Assembly (NCBI GenBank): GCA_963738365.1
Contig: CAVTWH010000007.1
Location: forward strand, 558,001 to 622,000
Source: CAVTWH01 sp963738365
GTDB taxonomy: Bacteria; Actinomycetota; Actinomycetes; Mycobacteriales; Micromonosporaceae
DNA length: 64,000 bases
Reading direction: 5' to 3'
Positions 33,198 through 41,678 of the stretch are shown here, piece by piece. The position numbers were made by a program, and so were the translations under genes. The stretch's first letter is position 1, and the number at the start of each line of letters is the position of its first letter. A model generated the notes under the pieces. That model ran no database searches and was not told the DNA's origin. It saw only the letters and a list, made by a program, of their open reading frames with translations.

Positions 33198-34694
33198 TCA
33201 TGCCGGTTCCAGGCTGGTGGAGCGGGGGGCGGTGTGGACCGGGGCGGCGGCGTCGGCGGCGCGGTCCACGGCGGTGGGCCGCGGCGGCCGGTGTCGGCGG
33301 GCCAGCAGGGCCAGCAGGATGCCCGCCGCGGAGACCGCGGTGAGCAGGATCGACGCCCGGGACATCCCTTTGGCGAGGGCGTCGCCGGTGCTCGCGCCAC
33401 CCGCCTTGGCGGCGGTGCTGACGCTCGCGTAGACAGTGGCGGCGGCTGCCGTCGCTACCGCGGCGCCGACGTAGCGGGCCATGTTGGACAGGCCGGATGC
33501 GGCACCGATGTCCTTGGGCGCCACGACCGAGGTACACACCGCCGAGGCCGGCCCGTTGGTCAGCCCCATGCCGAGGGCCGTGAGGATGATCGGCACGACG
33601 AAGGCGGCGTACTTCCAGTCGGAGTTGACGAAGATCAGGGCGGCGAAGCCGACCGTCATGAGCACGAAGCCCACCCCGATCACCTGCCGGGTACCCAGCC
33701 GCACGGCGAGCGGGCTGACGGCCGGCGTGATGGCGATCATGGCGCCGGTGGCCGGGATGGTGGCCAGGCCGGCCTCCAGCGGACTCATCGTCAGCCCGGC
33801 CGGGTCCTGGAAGTAGATGCTGATCAGGTACATCAACGCGTTGAGCGTGGCGGCGCCGATGAGGATGGCCAGCGTCCCGCCGACGAGTTTGGAGTTGCGC
33901 AGCAGCCGCAGGTCCAGCAGCGGCGCCCGGACCCGCTGCTCCACCTGCACGAAGGCGACCGCGGCGGCCGCCGTGACGGCGAAGCAGAGCAGCGTACCGG
34001 CGGACAGCCAGCCCCAGCTGGAGCCCTCGCTGACCGCCAGGATGAACGGCGCCAGGATGGCGGCCACCAGGAAGGTACCGGCCCAGTCGATGCTGTGCGA
34101 CCGGCCGGGGTCCTTCGACTCGGGTACCCCGCGCAGGGTGATCGGGAAGCACGCGGTGGCGATCAGCGCGTCGATCCAGAACAGCCCCTGCCAGCCGGCG
34201 ACGCTGACCAGCAGGCCGCCGATCAGCGGCCCGGCGGCCGCGCCGACGGCGGAGGCGGCCCCCCACAGCGCCACCGCGCGCAGTTTCGCCGGTCCGGAGG
34301 CGGCCACCGAGATCAGGCTCATGCCACAGGCCAGCAAGGTGGCCCCGGCGGCCCCCTGGATGACCCGGCCGGCGATGACCTGGCCACCGGTGTCGGCCAG
34401 CCCGATGAGGACGCAGGAGACCACGAAGAGGGCCAGTCCGCCGAGGAAGATGCGCCGACGGCCGAACACGTCGCCCAGGGCGCCGGAGGTGACGATCACC
34501 GCCGCCCCCATCAGGGAGTACCCGGTCACCGCCCACTGCAGGGTGGACACCGGCGTACCGGTGTCGTCGCTGATGGCTGGCAGCAGGATGCTGACGGCGG
34601 AGGTGTTGGCGTTGACCACGAGCGTCGACAAGCAGGTCGCGGCGAGTACCGCGGTACCGGCCCGCTGTCCCTGATCCGCGGCCGCACGTACCAT
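33198..34694 (-). CDS. MFS drug/proton antiporter, DHA2 (14-TM) type
   Basis: A 498-residue membrane exporter. Motif A is SGALGDVFGRRRIFLGG, and motif C-like sequence is present in ALWGAASAVGAAAGPLIGGLL. About 14 spans are predicted, as in EmrB/QacA relatives. A cytosolic tail of ~35 residues is Pro/Ala-rich. The ATG at 34694 follows a 20-bp dyad (34711-34730) that may control it. It converges on the NmrA-like gene with a 50-bp gap. Substrate is unknown; multidrug or metabolite export is the family role. Confidence 0.9.
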   Translation of the reverse strand: MVRAAADQGQRAGTAVLAATCLSTLVVNANTSAVSILLPAISDDTGTPVSTLQWAVTGYSLMGAAVIVTSGALGDVFGRRRIFLGGLALFVVSCVLIGLADTGGQVIAGRVIQGAAGATLLACGMSLISVAASGPAKLRAVALWGAASAVGAAAGPLIGGLLVSVAGWQGLFWIDALIATACFPITLRGVPESKDPGRSHSIDWAGTFLVAAILAPFILAVSEGSSWGWLSAGTLLCFAVTAAAAVAFVQVEQRVRAPLLDLRLLRNSKLVGGTLAILIGAATLNALMYLISIYFQDPAGLTMSPLEAGLATIPATGAMIAITPAVSPLAVRLGTRQVIGVGFVLMTVGFAALIFVNSDWKYAAFVVPIILTALGMGLTNGPASAVCTSVVAPKDIGAASGLSNMARYVGAAVATAAAATVYASVSTAAKAGGASTGDALAKGMSRASILLTAVSAAGILLALLARRHRPPRPTAVDRAADAAAPVHTAPRSTSLEPA

Positions 34695-34710
34695 GGGGAT
34701 AGTGTGGCAT

Positions 34711-34730
34711 ATTTCCGATTAGCCGGAAAT
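34711..34730. promoter_or_regulatory. 20-bp operator-like dyad upstream of the MFS exporter
   Basis: ATTTCCG-ATTAGC-CGGAAAT is a perfect 7-bp inverted repeat in a locally AT-rich stretch, 17-36 bp upstream of the exporter start on its strand. It also covers the TAA of the upstream DUF11-type gene (34719-34721). This is the size and placement of a TetR- or MarR-type repressor site. Confidence 0.6.
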
Positions 34731-35816
34731 TGGTCGGCCACCTTCACTGCCGGTCACGTTCTCGTCGGCCGCCGCGCTGCGCGGCGCTACCGGCTGGGCG
34801 TGCGTCGTCCCCGTCTCGGGTGCCGACCGGTCGGTGCCCGCTCCCAGCAGCTCCCACAGTCCGGTCTCGCCGGGGCCGTCGCCGTCCGCGTCGGGATCTG
34901 GTCCGACGGCTGGCTTCGGCGCGGCACCGACCAGCCGGGAACGGTGGTGCGGCGCCGCCCCGGCCGGCGTGGCGGGGTTGGCGGCGGCCGGCTTGGCGGG
35001 GGTGTCGGCGGCCCGCTTGGCGGGGGTGTCGGAGGCTGCGCCGGCCGTGGCCGTGACGGTCCCGGGCTGGTCGGTCGGCACGTCGGGACCGGTGGGTTCG
35101 CCGGCGGGCGCGCCGTGGCGCGGGGCGGTTGCCGGTCCGGCGACGGCGGTCGCGGTGCGCCGTTCCCAGCGTCGGCCGACCACGATGAGGGCCACCACCA
35201 GGACCGCGAAGACGATCGCCGCGCTGCGGGTGAGCGCCGTGGGCTGCAGCAGGGACACCGCGCTGTGGTGCGGTGACCCGGCCGCGACCGCCGTCGACGG
35301 GGCCGGGGCGGCCGCCGCCGAGGCTGGCGGGGTGGGCTGCGGCGGCGGGCCGCCCAGCGGATAGACCAGCATGTCCCGGCCCGGGGCGGTGAGCGGCGTG
35401 GTGCTGGTCACCACGGCGGTCACCCAGGTGGTGCTGTGCAGCGCCGCGTCCTTCGGTAGGGCGCCGGTGACGGTGGCGGTGGCGGTCGCCCCCGGGTTGA
35501 CGGTACCCACGTTGCAGACCGTCTCCAGGGCGCTGCGGTAGCACCGGCCGCCGCCGACCTTGGCGGTAATGTCGCTCATCGCCGCGTTGGTGGTCAGCTC
35601 CAACTGCACGCCGGCGGCCTTCACCTGGCCGCTGTTGTGCACGGCGACGGTATAGGTCACCGCCTTGCCGGGCAGTGGCGGCTGTGGCGCGGCCGCCACG
35701 CTGACCACGAGCGTGGTCTTCGTCGCCGCCCAGGCGGGCGTGCCCGGGGCGACGGTGGCTGCGACAGCGCAGGTGAGCAGGGCGCCGGCAGCAAACCGAC
35801 GGGGGACGTTACGCAT
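34719..35816 (-). CDS. Surface protein with DUF11-like domain and long tail
   Basis: 365 residues from ATG 35816. A signal peptide (RRFAAGALLTCAVAATVAPG, cleavage near PAWA) leads to one DUF11-like Ig-type domain (TLVVSVAAAPQPPLPGKAVT, YTVAVHNSGQVKAAGVQLEL, CNVGTVNPGATATATVTG) with two Cys that may pair. A Pro/Ala linker, a membrane span (AAIVFAVLVVALIVVGRRW) and ~120 residues of low-complexity tail follow. It lies 8 bp after the double ABC transporter gene in the same orientation and may belong to that transcript. Function is unknown; a wall-anchored structural protein is likely. Confidence 0.75.
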   Translation of the reverse strand: MRNVPRRFAAGALLTCAVAATVAPGTPAWAATKTTLVVSVAAAPQPPLPGKAVTYTVAVHNSGQVKAAGVQLELTTNAAMSDITAKVGGGRCYRSALETVCNVGTVNPGATATATVTGALPKDAALHSTTWVTAVVTSTTPLTAPGRDMLVYPLGGPPPQPTPPASAAAAPAPSTAVAAGSPHHSAVSLLQPTALTRSAAIVFAVLVVALIVVGRRWERRTATAVAGPATAPRHGAPAGEPTGPDVPTDQPGTVTATAGAASDTPAKRAADTPAKPAAANPATPAGAAPHHRSRLVGAAPKPAVGPDPDADGDGPGETGLWELLGAGTDRSAPETGTTHAQPVAPRSAAADENVTGSEGGRPISG

Positions 35817-35824
35817 CGTTACCT

Positions 35825-38800
35825 CTACGTTGCGACCGGTATCCCCGTGAAGGTACGCCACTGCGCCGCGTACAGACCGTCTTTGTCGAGCAACTCTCCG
35901 TGCGTACCTTCTTCGACCACCCGCCCGTGGTCCAGCACGATGATCCGGTCCGCCCGGGCGGCCGTGGTCAGCCGGTGCGCCACCACCAGCGTGGTACGCC
36001 GCCGCGCCAGCTGCTCGCCGGCCCGGGTGACGGCCGCCTCGGTGGCCAGGTCCAGCGCCGCCGTCGCCTCGTCCATCAGCAGGATGTCCGGGTCCACCAG
36101 CTGCGCCCGGGCCAGCGCCAGCAGCTGCCGCTGTCCACTGGAGAGGTTGCGTCCCCGCTCGGCCACCTGGTGCAGGTACCCGCCGGGCAGCCGGGCGATC
36201 ATGTCGTGTGCGCCGACCGCCCGGGCCGCCGCCTCCACCTCGGCGTCGCTGGCGCTCGGCCGGCCGTAGGCGATGGCGTCCCGGACCGTGCCGGGGAACA
36301 GGTACGCCTCCTGCGGTACCACCCCCATCCGGTGCCGCAGCGCCGGCAGGTCGTAGTCGCGGACGTCCACGCCGTCGATCAGCACGGCGCCGCCGGTCAC
36401 GTCGTAGAACCGGGACACCAGCTTGACCACGGTGGACTTGCCGGCGCCGGTCTCCCCGACCAGCGCCACCGTGCTGCCCGGCGCCACCGTGAACGACGCC
36501 CCGGCCAGCGCCAGCGGGCTACCCGGGGCGTACCCGAAGCCGACGTCGGCGAAGTGCAGCTGCCCGGCCAACCGCACCGGCACCGGCACCGGCTGCCCGC
36601 GTACCGGCGTCGAGCTGGGCGTACGCAGCAGCTCGCGGATCCGGCGCAGCCCCACGGCGGCCTGCTGGTAGCCGTCGAAGACCTGGGACAGCTGCTGGAT
36701 CGGGGCGAAGAACATGTCGATATAGAGCAGGTAGGCGATCAGCGACCCGGTGCTCAGCGACCCGGCGTGTACCAGCCGGGCCCCCACCACCAGGGCCAGC
36801 GCGGCCGCCACGTTGGACAGCAGCTGCACGAAGGGGAAGTAGCTGGCGATGTAGAACTGGGCCCGGGTCCGGGAGACCCGGTAGTCGTCGCTGCGCGCGG
36901 CGAACCGGCGGCCGTTGTGCGCTTCCCGCCGGTAGGCCTGGGTGACCCGCATCCCGGCGACGTTCTCCTGCAGGTCGGCGTTGACGATGCTGACCTTCTC
37001 CCGGGCCTCCAGGTAGGCCCGCGCCGACTTGGCCCGGAAGACCAGGGTGGCCACCAGCATCACCGGCAGCGTGGCCAGCACCACCAGGCCGAGCTGCAGG
37101 TCGATCACCAGCAGCGCGACCAGGATGCCGACGAAGGTCAGCACGCTGACCACCGCCGTGGTGAGCCCGGTCTGCAGGAACGTGGAGAAGGCGTCGATGT
37201 CGGTGGTCATCCGGGTCATGATCCGACCGGACAGCTCCCGCTCGTAGTAGTCCAGGCCGAGGCGCTGCAGGTGGGCGAAGGTCTTCACGCGCAGCGTGTA
37301 GAGCAGCCGTTCGCCGGTCCGCCCGGCCAGCGCGGTCTGTACCCGGTTGACCAGCAGGTCGGCGAGGACCACCAGCAGCCCGAGCAGGGACACCACGAGG
37401 ATCACCCGGGGGGCGCCCTGGTTGACGCCGCCGTCCACGCCACGCCGGGTCAGCACCGGCAGTGCCAGCGTGGCCGCCGTGTCCAGGGCGACCAGCCCCA
37501 GCGCCAGCAGCAGCGGAGTGGCCAGCGGCCGCAGCAGGGTACCCAGCGAGAAGGCCGGGTCCTCGGCGCGGGCCGCGACCTGGTCGACGTCCGGCTCGTC
37601 GGTGGCCGGGGGCAGGGCATCCACCTCGGCGAGCAGCTCGGGTGTGGGGGCCATGGCGGCCATCGCGCCGCCCATCGCGCCGCCACCCATGCCACCGCCA
37701 CCGGAGCCGGCCCGGGGGCGGCCGCCACCGCCGCCCAGGCCGGCACCCAGCCCGCCGCGCCCGGGGGCGCCGATCCCGGCCAGCGTCGGCTGGCGGTCGG
37801 CGCGCTCCACCGGGGCGCGGGCGGCGGTGCGGTCCCACAGCGCCGGGGTGATCCCGGCGACGGTGCCGGCGGGTACCTCCGCCAGAAGTACCTCGCCGGC
37901 ATCCACGCCCTCGGCGTCCTCGCCGGGGCCGGAGAGCAGCAGCCGGTAGAGCGGGCAGCGGGCGTCGAGTTCGGCGGCGGTACCGACGTCCACCACCCGG
38001 CCCGAGTCGAGCACCGCGATCCGGTCGGCGAGCGCCAGCGTGGAGCGCCGGTGCGCGATGACCAGGGTGGTACGCCCGCGCATCACCTCGTGCAGGGTGG
38101 CGTGGATCTCCGCCTCCACCCGGGCGTCCACGGCGCTGGTGGCGTCGTCGAGGACCAGCAGGTGCGGGTCGGTGAGCAGGGCGCGGGCCAGCGCGATGCG
38201 CTGGCGCTGGCCGCCGGAGAGGGTCAGCCCCTTCTCGCCGACCACGGTGTCGTACCCCTGCGGCAGGGCGCTGACGAAGCCGTCCGCCTCGGCCGCCCGG
38301 GCGGCGGCGCGGACCTGCTCGTCGGTGGCGTCCGGGCGGCCGTAGGCGATGTTGGCGCGGACCGACTCGGAGAACAAGAAGCTCTCCTCCAGGACCAGTC
38401 CGATGCTGGCGCGCAGCGAGTCCAGGGTGAGCCCGCGCACGTCCTGGCCGCCGACCCGGACGGCGCCGCCCTGCGGGTCGTAGAAGCGCTGCAGCAGCAG
38501 GGAGAGGGTGGACTTGCCGGACCCGGCGGTGCCGATCACCGCCATCGTCTCGCCGGGGCGCACCGACAGGGTGAGCCCGTGCAGCACCGGCGCCGAGGCC
38601 AGGTACCCGAAGCGCACGTCGACGAAGTCGACGCCCGGTGCGCTGCCGGTGGACAGGGCGAGGGCGTCCGGCGCCTCCCGCACCACCGGCCGGGAGTCGA
38701 TCACCTCGAACACCCGGATGACGCTGGCCCGCGCCTGCTGGCCGACGGTGAGCAGGTTGGACAGCATCCGTACCGGCCCGACCAGCTGGGCCAGGTAGGT

Positions 38801-39640
38801 GGAGAAGGCGAGGAAGGTACCGAGCGTGATGTGCCCGTCGACGGCCAGAGCGCCGCCCAGGGCCAGCACACCCACCTGCCCGAGCGCCGGGACGGCCTGC
38901 AGCGCCGGGTTGTACCGCGCGGTGAGCCGGACGGCGCGGGCGCGCAGCGCGAACAGCCGGCGGGCGGCCGACTCCAGCTTGGCCAGCTCCTGCTCCTCCT
39001 GGCCGAAGCCCTTGACCACCCGGACGCCGGTGACCGCGTCGTCGACCACGCCGGCCACCACGCCGGCCTCCTGCTGCGCGGCCCAGGTGGCCGGGAAGAG
39101 GGTGCGGGCAGAAAACTTGGCGATCAGCCCCAGGCCCGGGGCGACGGCCAGCGCGATGAGGGTGAGCAGCGGTGAGAGCCACAGCATCGCCACCAGCGAG
39201 ACGGCGAACAGCAGCAGGTTGCCGCTCATCACCGGCACCATCGCCAGCAGCCCCTGCACCATGGTGATGTCGGAGGTGGCCCGGCTGACGATCTGGCCGG
39301 TACGCAGCTCGTCCTGCTGGGCGCCGTCCAGGCCGGCGAGCGCGGCGAACATCTCGTTGCGCAGGTCGTGCTGCACGTCCAGGGCGAGCCGGCCGCCGTA
39401 GTAGCGGCGGACGAACGTGGTCCCGTAGCTGACCAGGGCGGCGGCCAGCAGCAGCCCGGCGAGCGGGGCGATGGGCAGCTTGTCGGTGAGGATGGCGTCG
39501 TCCACCACGGCGCGCTGGATCAGCGGGGTGAGCGCGGTGACCGCCATGCCGAGCAGGGCGGCGCCGAAGGACAGCAGCACCGCCGTCCGGTACCGCCAGC
39601 AGTACCCGACCATGCGCCGCAGCCAGCCCCGGGATCCCAT
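35825..39640 (-). CDS. Fused double ABC exporter (two TMD-NBD halves)
   Basis: About 1,271 residues. Half 1 has six membrane spans and a nucleotide-binding domain with Walker A IGTAGSGKST, signature LSGGQRQRIALARALL and Walker B LLVLDDATSAVD. Half 2 has VGETGAGKST, LSSGQRQLLALARAQL and ILLMDEATAALD. Both D-loop and H-loop (IAHRRST, VAHRLTT) are intact. The halves are usually separate genes in heterodimeric exporters; here a linker of about 90 residues contains a Gly/Met-rich stretch (GGGGMGGGAMGGAMAAM). ATG 39640 is my start; GTG 39652 is possible. A palindrome overlaps the start. It probably exports lipids, peptides or drugs. Confidence 0.92.
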   Translation of the reverse strand: MGSRGWLRRMVGYCWRYRTAVLLSFGAALLGMAVTALTPLIQRAVVDDAILTDKLPIAPLAGLLLAAALVSYGTTFVRRYYGGRLALDVQHDLRNEMFAALAGLDGAQQDELRTGQIVSRATSDITMVQGLLAMVPVMSGNLLLFAVSLVAMLWLSPLLTLIALAVAPGLGLIAKFSARTLFPATWAAQQEAGVVAGVVDDAVTGVRVVKGFGQEEQELAKLESAARRLFALRARAVRLTARYNPALQAVPALGQVGVLALGGALAVDGHITLGTFLAFSTYLAQLVGPVRMLSNLLTVGQQARASVIRVFEVIDSRPVVREAPDALALSTGSAPGVDFVDVRFGYLASAPVLHGLTLSVRPGETMAVIGTAGSGKSTLSLLLQRFYDPQGGAVRVGGQDVRGLTLDSLRASIGLVLEESFLFSESVRANIAYGRPDATDEQVRAAARAAEADGFVSALPQGYDTVVGEKGLTLSGGQRQRIALARALLTDPHLLVLDDATSAVDARVEAEIHATLHEVMRGRTTLVIAHRRSTLALADRIAVLDSGRVVDVGTAAELDARCPLYRLLLSGPGEDAEGVDAGEVLLAEVPAGTVAGITPALWDRTAARAPVERADRQPTLAGIGAPGRGGLGAGLGGGGGRPRAGSGGGGMGGGAMGGAMAAMAPTPELLAEVDALPPATDEPDVDQVAARAEDPAFSLGTLLRPLATPLLLALGLVALDTAATLALPVLTRRGVDGGVNQGAPRVILVVSLLGLLVVLADLLVNRVQTALAGRTGERLLYTLRVKTFAHLQRLGLDYYERELSGRIMTRMTTDIDAFSTFLQTGLTTAVVSVLTFVGILVALLVIDLQLGLVVLATLPVMLVATLVFRAKSARAYLEAREKVSIVNADLQENVAGMRVTQAYRREAHNGRRFAARSDDYRVSRTRAQFYIASYFPFVQLLSNVAAALALVVGARLVHAGSLSTGSLIAYLLYIDMFFAPIQQLSQVFDGYQQAAVGLRRIRELLRTPSSTPVRGQPVPVPVRLAGQLHFADVGFGYAPGSPLALAGASFTVAPGSTVALVGETGAGKSTVVKLVSRFYDVTGGAVLIDGVDVRDYDLPALRHRMGVVPQEAYLFPGTVRDAIAYGRPSASDAEVEAAARAVGAHDMIARLPGGYLHQVAERGRNLSSGQRQLLALARAQLVDPDILLMDEATAALDLATEAAVTRAGEQLARRRTTLVVAHRLTTAARADRIIVLDHGRVVEEGTHGELLDKDGLYAAQWRTFTGIPVAT

Positions 39641-39657
39641 GGTTAGCAACACTAACC
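39641..39657. promoter_or_regulatory. Palindromic operator at the ABC exporter start
   Basis: GGTTAG-CAACA-CTAACC is a perfect 6-bp inverted repeat with a 5-bp centre, ending one base before ATG 39640 on the coding strand. There is no Shine-Dalgarno, so the mRNA may be nearly leaderless and the site would block promoter clearance. MarR/TetR-type sites in front of exporters have this form. Confidence 0.6.
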
Positions 39658-39695
39658 AAGCACCGGGCGGACGCCCAGCCCGGGAACGCGACCGC

Positions 39696-40757
39696 TCAGA
39701 CGATGGACATGTGGACGTGGTTGGTGTGGTCGCCGGACGGGTCGCCGCCCTCCGTCGTGTACTTGTGCCAGCCCCGGCCGGGTATCCAGATCATCTTGTA
39801 CCAGATGACGTAGAGGATCCCGAGGCGGTCGGAGTTGCCGATGAACCAGCCCGCCAGGTGGCAGCCGTAGACGTAGTCGGAGCCGGTGGCCTTGCCGGCG
39901 AAGCCGCTGTCGTGGGCGGCCCAGTCGCAGGCCCGGCCCTTCGGGTGCTCACCCCAGCTCTGGGTCCGCCAGCAGGAGACGAAGTGGTTGAAGTCGACGC
40001 CGTCGAAGACCGCCTTCTTCACCTCGTTGTAGGCGTGCAGGGTCCGGGAGGTGAGGTGGCCGTTGGTGGTGGGGTCGTCCTGGTTCTGCGGGTCCTTGGG
40101 CCAGGAGCCGTCCGGGTTGCGCGGTGCCTGGCTGGCGCTGGCGGCCGGGATGACGACGCCCGTCGGGCCGCCGACGGCGGTGCCGAGCAGCCGCTCCAGC
40201 TTCTGCTGCTGGGTGGTCAGCGAGGCGGTGGCGTTGCGTCCGGCGGCCACCTCGGTGGCCAGCTCGGCCTGCTCCTTGGCGCCCTGGTCACGGACCCGCT
40301 TGAGGTCGGCGAGGACCAGGCTCTGCTGGACCGCGAACAGGTGCACAGCGGTGAGCCGGTCGAGCAGGTCTTCCGGGCCGGCGCTGTTGAGCACCACGTT
40401 GGCTTCCGAGATACCCCCGCCATCGGTGTACATGGCCGAGGCGACCGTGCCGGCGGCGGCGGTGAGCCGGGCCAGGGTCAGGTTGGTGGTGGTGAGCTGG
40501 GCCTGCAGCTGCTGCTGGCGCTGCACCGAGGCGTTGAACTTGGCCTGGGCGTCGTTGAGCTGCTGCGTGATGTCGCTGAGCTGGCCCTCCAGGGTGCTGT
40601 TGTCACCGTCCGGGTCGGCCCAGCCGGCAGTTCCCGGCGCCGCGAGTATCAGGACGATCACGGCGAGTGAGGCCGTCAGGGTGCGGATCAGGCGGATCCG
40701 ATACCGGGTGGTCGCCTGCGCGCGTCGCGCTCGGCCCACCCGCCGTCTCAGCCACAC
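39696..40757 (-). CDS. Secreted coiled-coil protein with ARB_07466/VanY-like C-terminal domain
   Basis: 353 residues from GTG 40757, chosen because GAAGGACC precedes it; TTG 40829 is a longer alternative. A basic N-terminus and signal segment (TLTASLAVIVLILAAPGTAG) are followed by a periplasmic-type coiled coil (LEGQLSDITQQLNDAQAKF, LTTQQQKLERLLG). The C-terminal domain carries VSCWRTQSWGEHPKGRACDW and the terminal HTNHVHMSIV, with His/Asp positions like the D-Ala-D-Ala peptidase (M15B-like) fold. It is probably a wall hydrolase or its relative; the activity is inferred. It has a long, structured upstream region. Confidence 0.8.
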   Translation of the reverse strand: MWLRRRVGRARRAQATTRYRIRLIRTLTASLAVIVLILAAPGTAGWADPDGDNSTLEGQLSDITQQLNDAQAKFNASVQRQQQLQAQLTTTNLTLARLTAAAGTVASAMYTDGGGISEANVVLNSAGPEDLLDRLTAVHLFAVQQSLVLADLKRVRDQGAKEQAELATEVAAGRNATASLTTQQQKLERLLGTAVGGPTGVVIPAASASQAPRNPDGSWPKDPQNQDDPTTNGHLTSRTLHAYNEVKKAVFDGVDFNHFVSCWRTQSWGEHPKGRACDWAAHDSGFAGKATGSDYVYGCHLAGWFIGNSDRLGILYVIWYKMIWIPGRGWHKYTTEGGDPSGDHTNHVHMSIV

Positions 40758-40880
40758 GCGCGGTGGGTCCTTCCGAAGGGGCCAGGGGTCCGCCAGGGAG
40801 CTTACCTGATGTGGCGGGGAGTGCTCCAAGATCGATCACGCCAATCCCCGATCGGGGACGCGGTGCGGGGGCGGACACCG

Positions 40881-40916
40881 TTCGGGGAGACGACCGGCTC
40901 TGGTCGTCTCCCCGAA
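40881..40916. terminator. Very strong 15-bp hairpin between divergent genes
   Basis: TTCGGGGAGACGACC (40881-40895) pairs perfectly with GGTCGTCTCCCCGAA (40902-40916) around a 6-nt loop. A small GAAA-loop hairpin (TCGCGAAAGCGA on the minus strand, about 40929-40940) lies beside it. There are no genes ending here: both neighbours point away. So this is either an attenuator/leader structure of the peptidase-like gene or a block against divergent read-through. Confidence 0.65.
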
Positions 40917-41247
40917 ACGCGCACCATCGCTTTCGCGACTGTTCGGCCGGCCACACCCCTGTACCGACCGCCTGGGAAGAAACTTATCCGGTGCCGGTGT
41001 CCGGGTTGTCGCCGCACCGTGTCGGGTTCGTTAACAAGTAGCCCGATTTGTGGCGCTGGTCACTCTGCACTGCGAGGGCTCCATGATCAACGATGTGGAG
41101 CTTGTCCGAATGTGGTAGAAAGGGCGGGCTCTGGAAGTACCACCAGCGAGCCAGTCCGTGCCAATCGCGAGACGAACGAGCTCTCGACGAGCCGGACCGC
41201 GCGATCCGCGCGAAGATCCTTCCGGGGTCTTCCCGCCTGGAGGTGTG

Positions 41248-41628
41248 ATGTCAGTTCTGACGATCGATGTTCACGTGGAGGCCCCCGGTACCGTCGTGGT
41301 CCGGCCGCACGGTGAAATCGACGCGGAAAACGCCCACGAGGTACGGGAAGCCGTCACCAGCCGGCTGACCGGCGACCCAACGTCGCGGAGTGCAATAAAG
41401 ATCGATCTGTGCGGGGTCAGCTTCATCGACTCCGTCGGGGTCGGTGTGCTGGTCGGCTGCTTCCACGCGGCCGCCGCCTACGGTGTCAAGCTCACCGTGG
41501 TCAACCCCACCGCCTACGTCCACCGCATCCTGTACATCTCCGGCCTGCTCGGGCTCTTCGGCTCGCCCGCCGTGGGCGGCAGCACGGCGCCGGACGCCGT
41601 CGCACTGCAGCCCGACATCGCCCGCTGA
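41248..41628 (+). CDS. STAS-domain anti-sigma factor antagonist
   Basis: A 126-residue SpoIIAA/RsbV-like protein. The fold is visible as TVVVRPHGEIDAENAHEVRE, IKIDLCGVSFIDSVGVGVLV and LTVVNPTAYVHRILYISGL. The usual phosphorylatable Ser sits in SFIDSVGVG (the family has D-S/T-S-G), so phosphocontrol by an anti-sigma kinase is expected, but no kinase or sigma gene is adjacent. GGAGGTG precedes ATG 41248. The 90 codons upstream in frame are also open but lack a ribosome binding site. Confidence 0.9.
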   Translation: MSVLTIDVHVEAPGTVVVRPHGEIDAENAHEVREAVTSRLTGDPTSRSAIKIDLCGVSFIDSVGVGVLVGCFHAAAAYGVKLTVVNPTAYVHRILYISGLLGLFGSPAVGGSTAPDAVALQPDIAR

Positions 41629-41650
41629 CTGCCCGGTCCGCCGACTGCCC

Positions 41651-41678
41651 AGTGCCCTGAGCGACCGCTCAGGGCACT
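41651..41678. terminator. Bidirectional hairpin overlapping the helR stop
   Basis: AGTGCCCTGAGC (41651-41662) and GCTCAGGGCACT (41667-41678) form a perfect 12-bp stem with a GACC loop. The right arm contains the helR stop codon. It lies 22 bp after the STAS gene, so it can end both convergent transcripts. Confidence 0.75.

Noticed and set aside
35900..39175. 1,091-codon open frame opposite the ABC exporter
   Set aside because: Low-complexity antisense translation; the minus strand carries all ABC motifs.
40760..41060. c-di-AMP (ydaO-type) riboswitch before a wall hydrolase-like gene
   Set aside because: Position is suggestive, but the conserved core words of that riboswitch are not recognisable; only the hairpins are reported.
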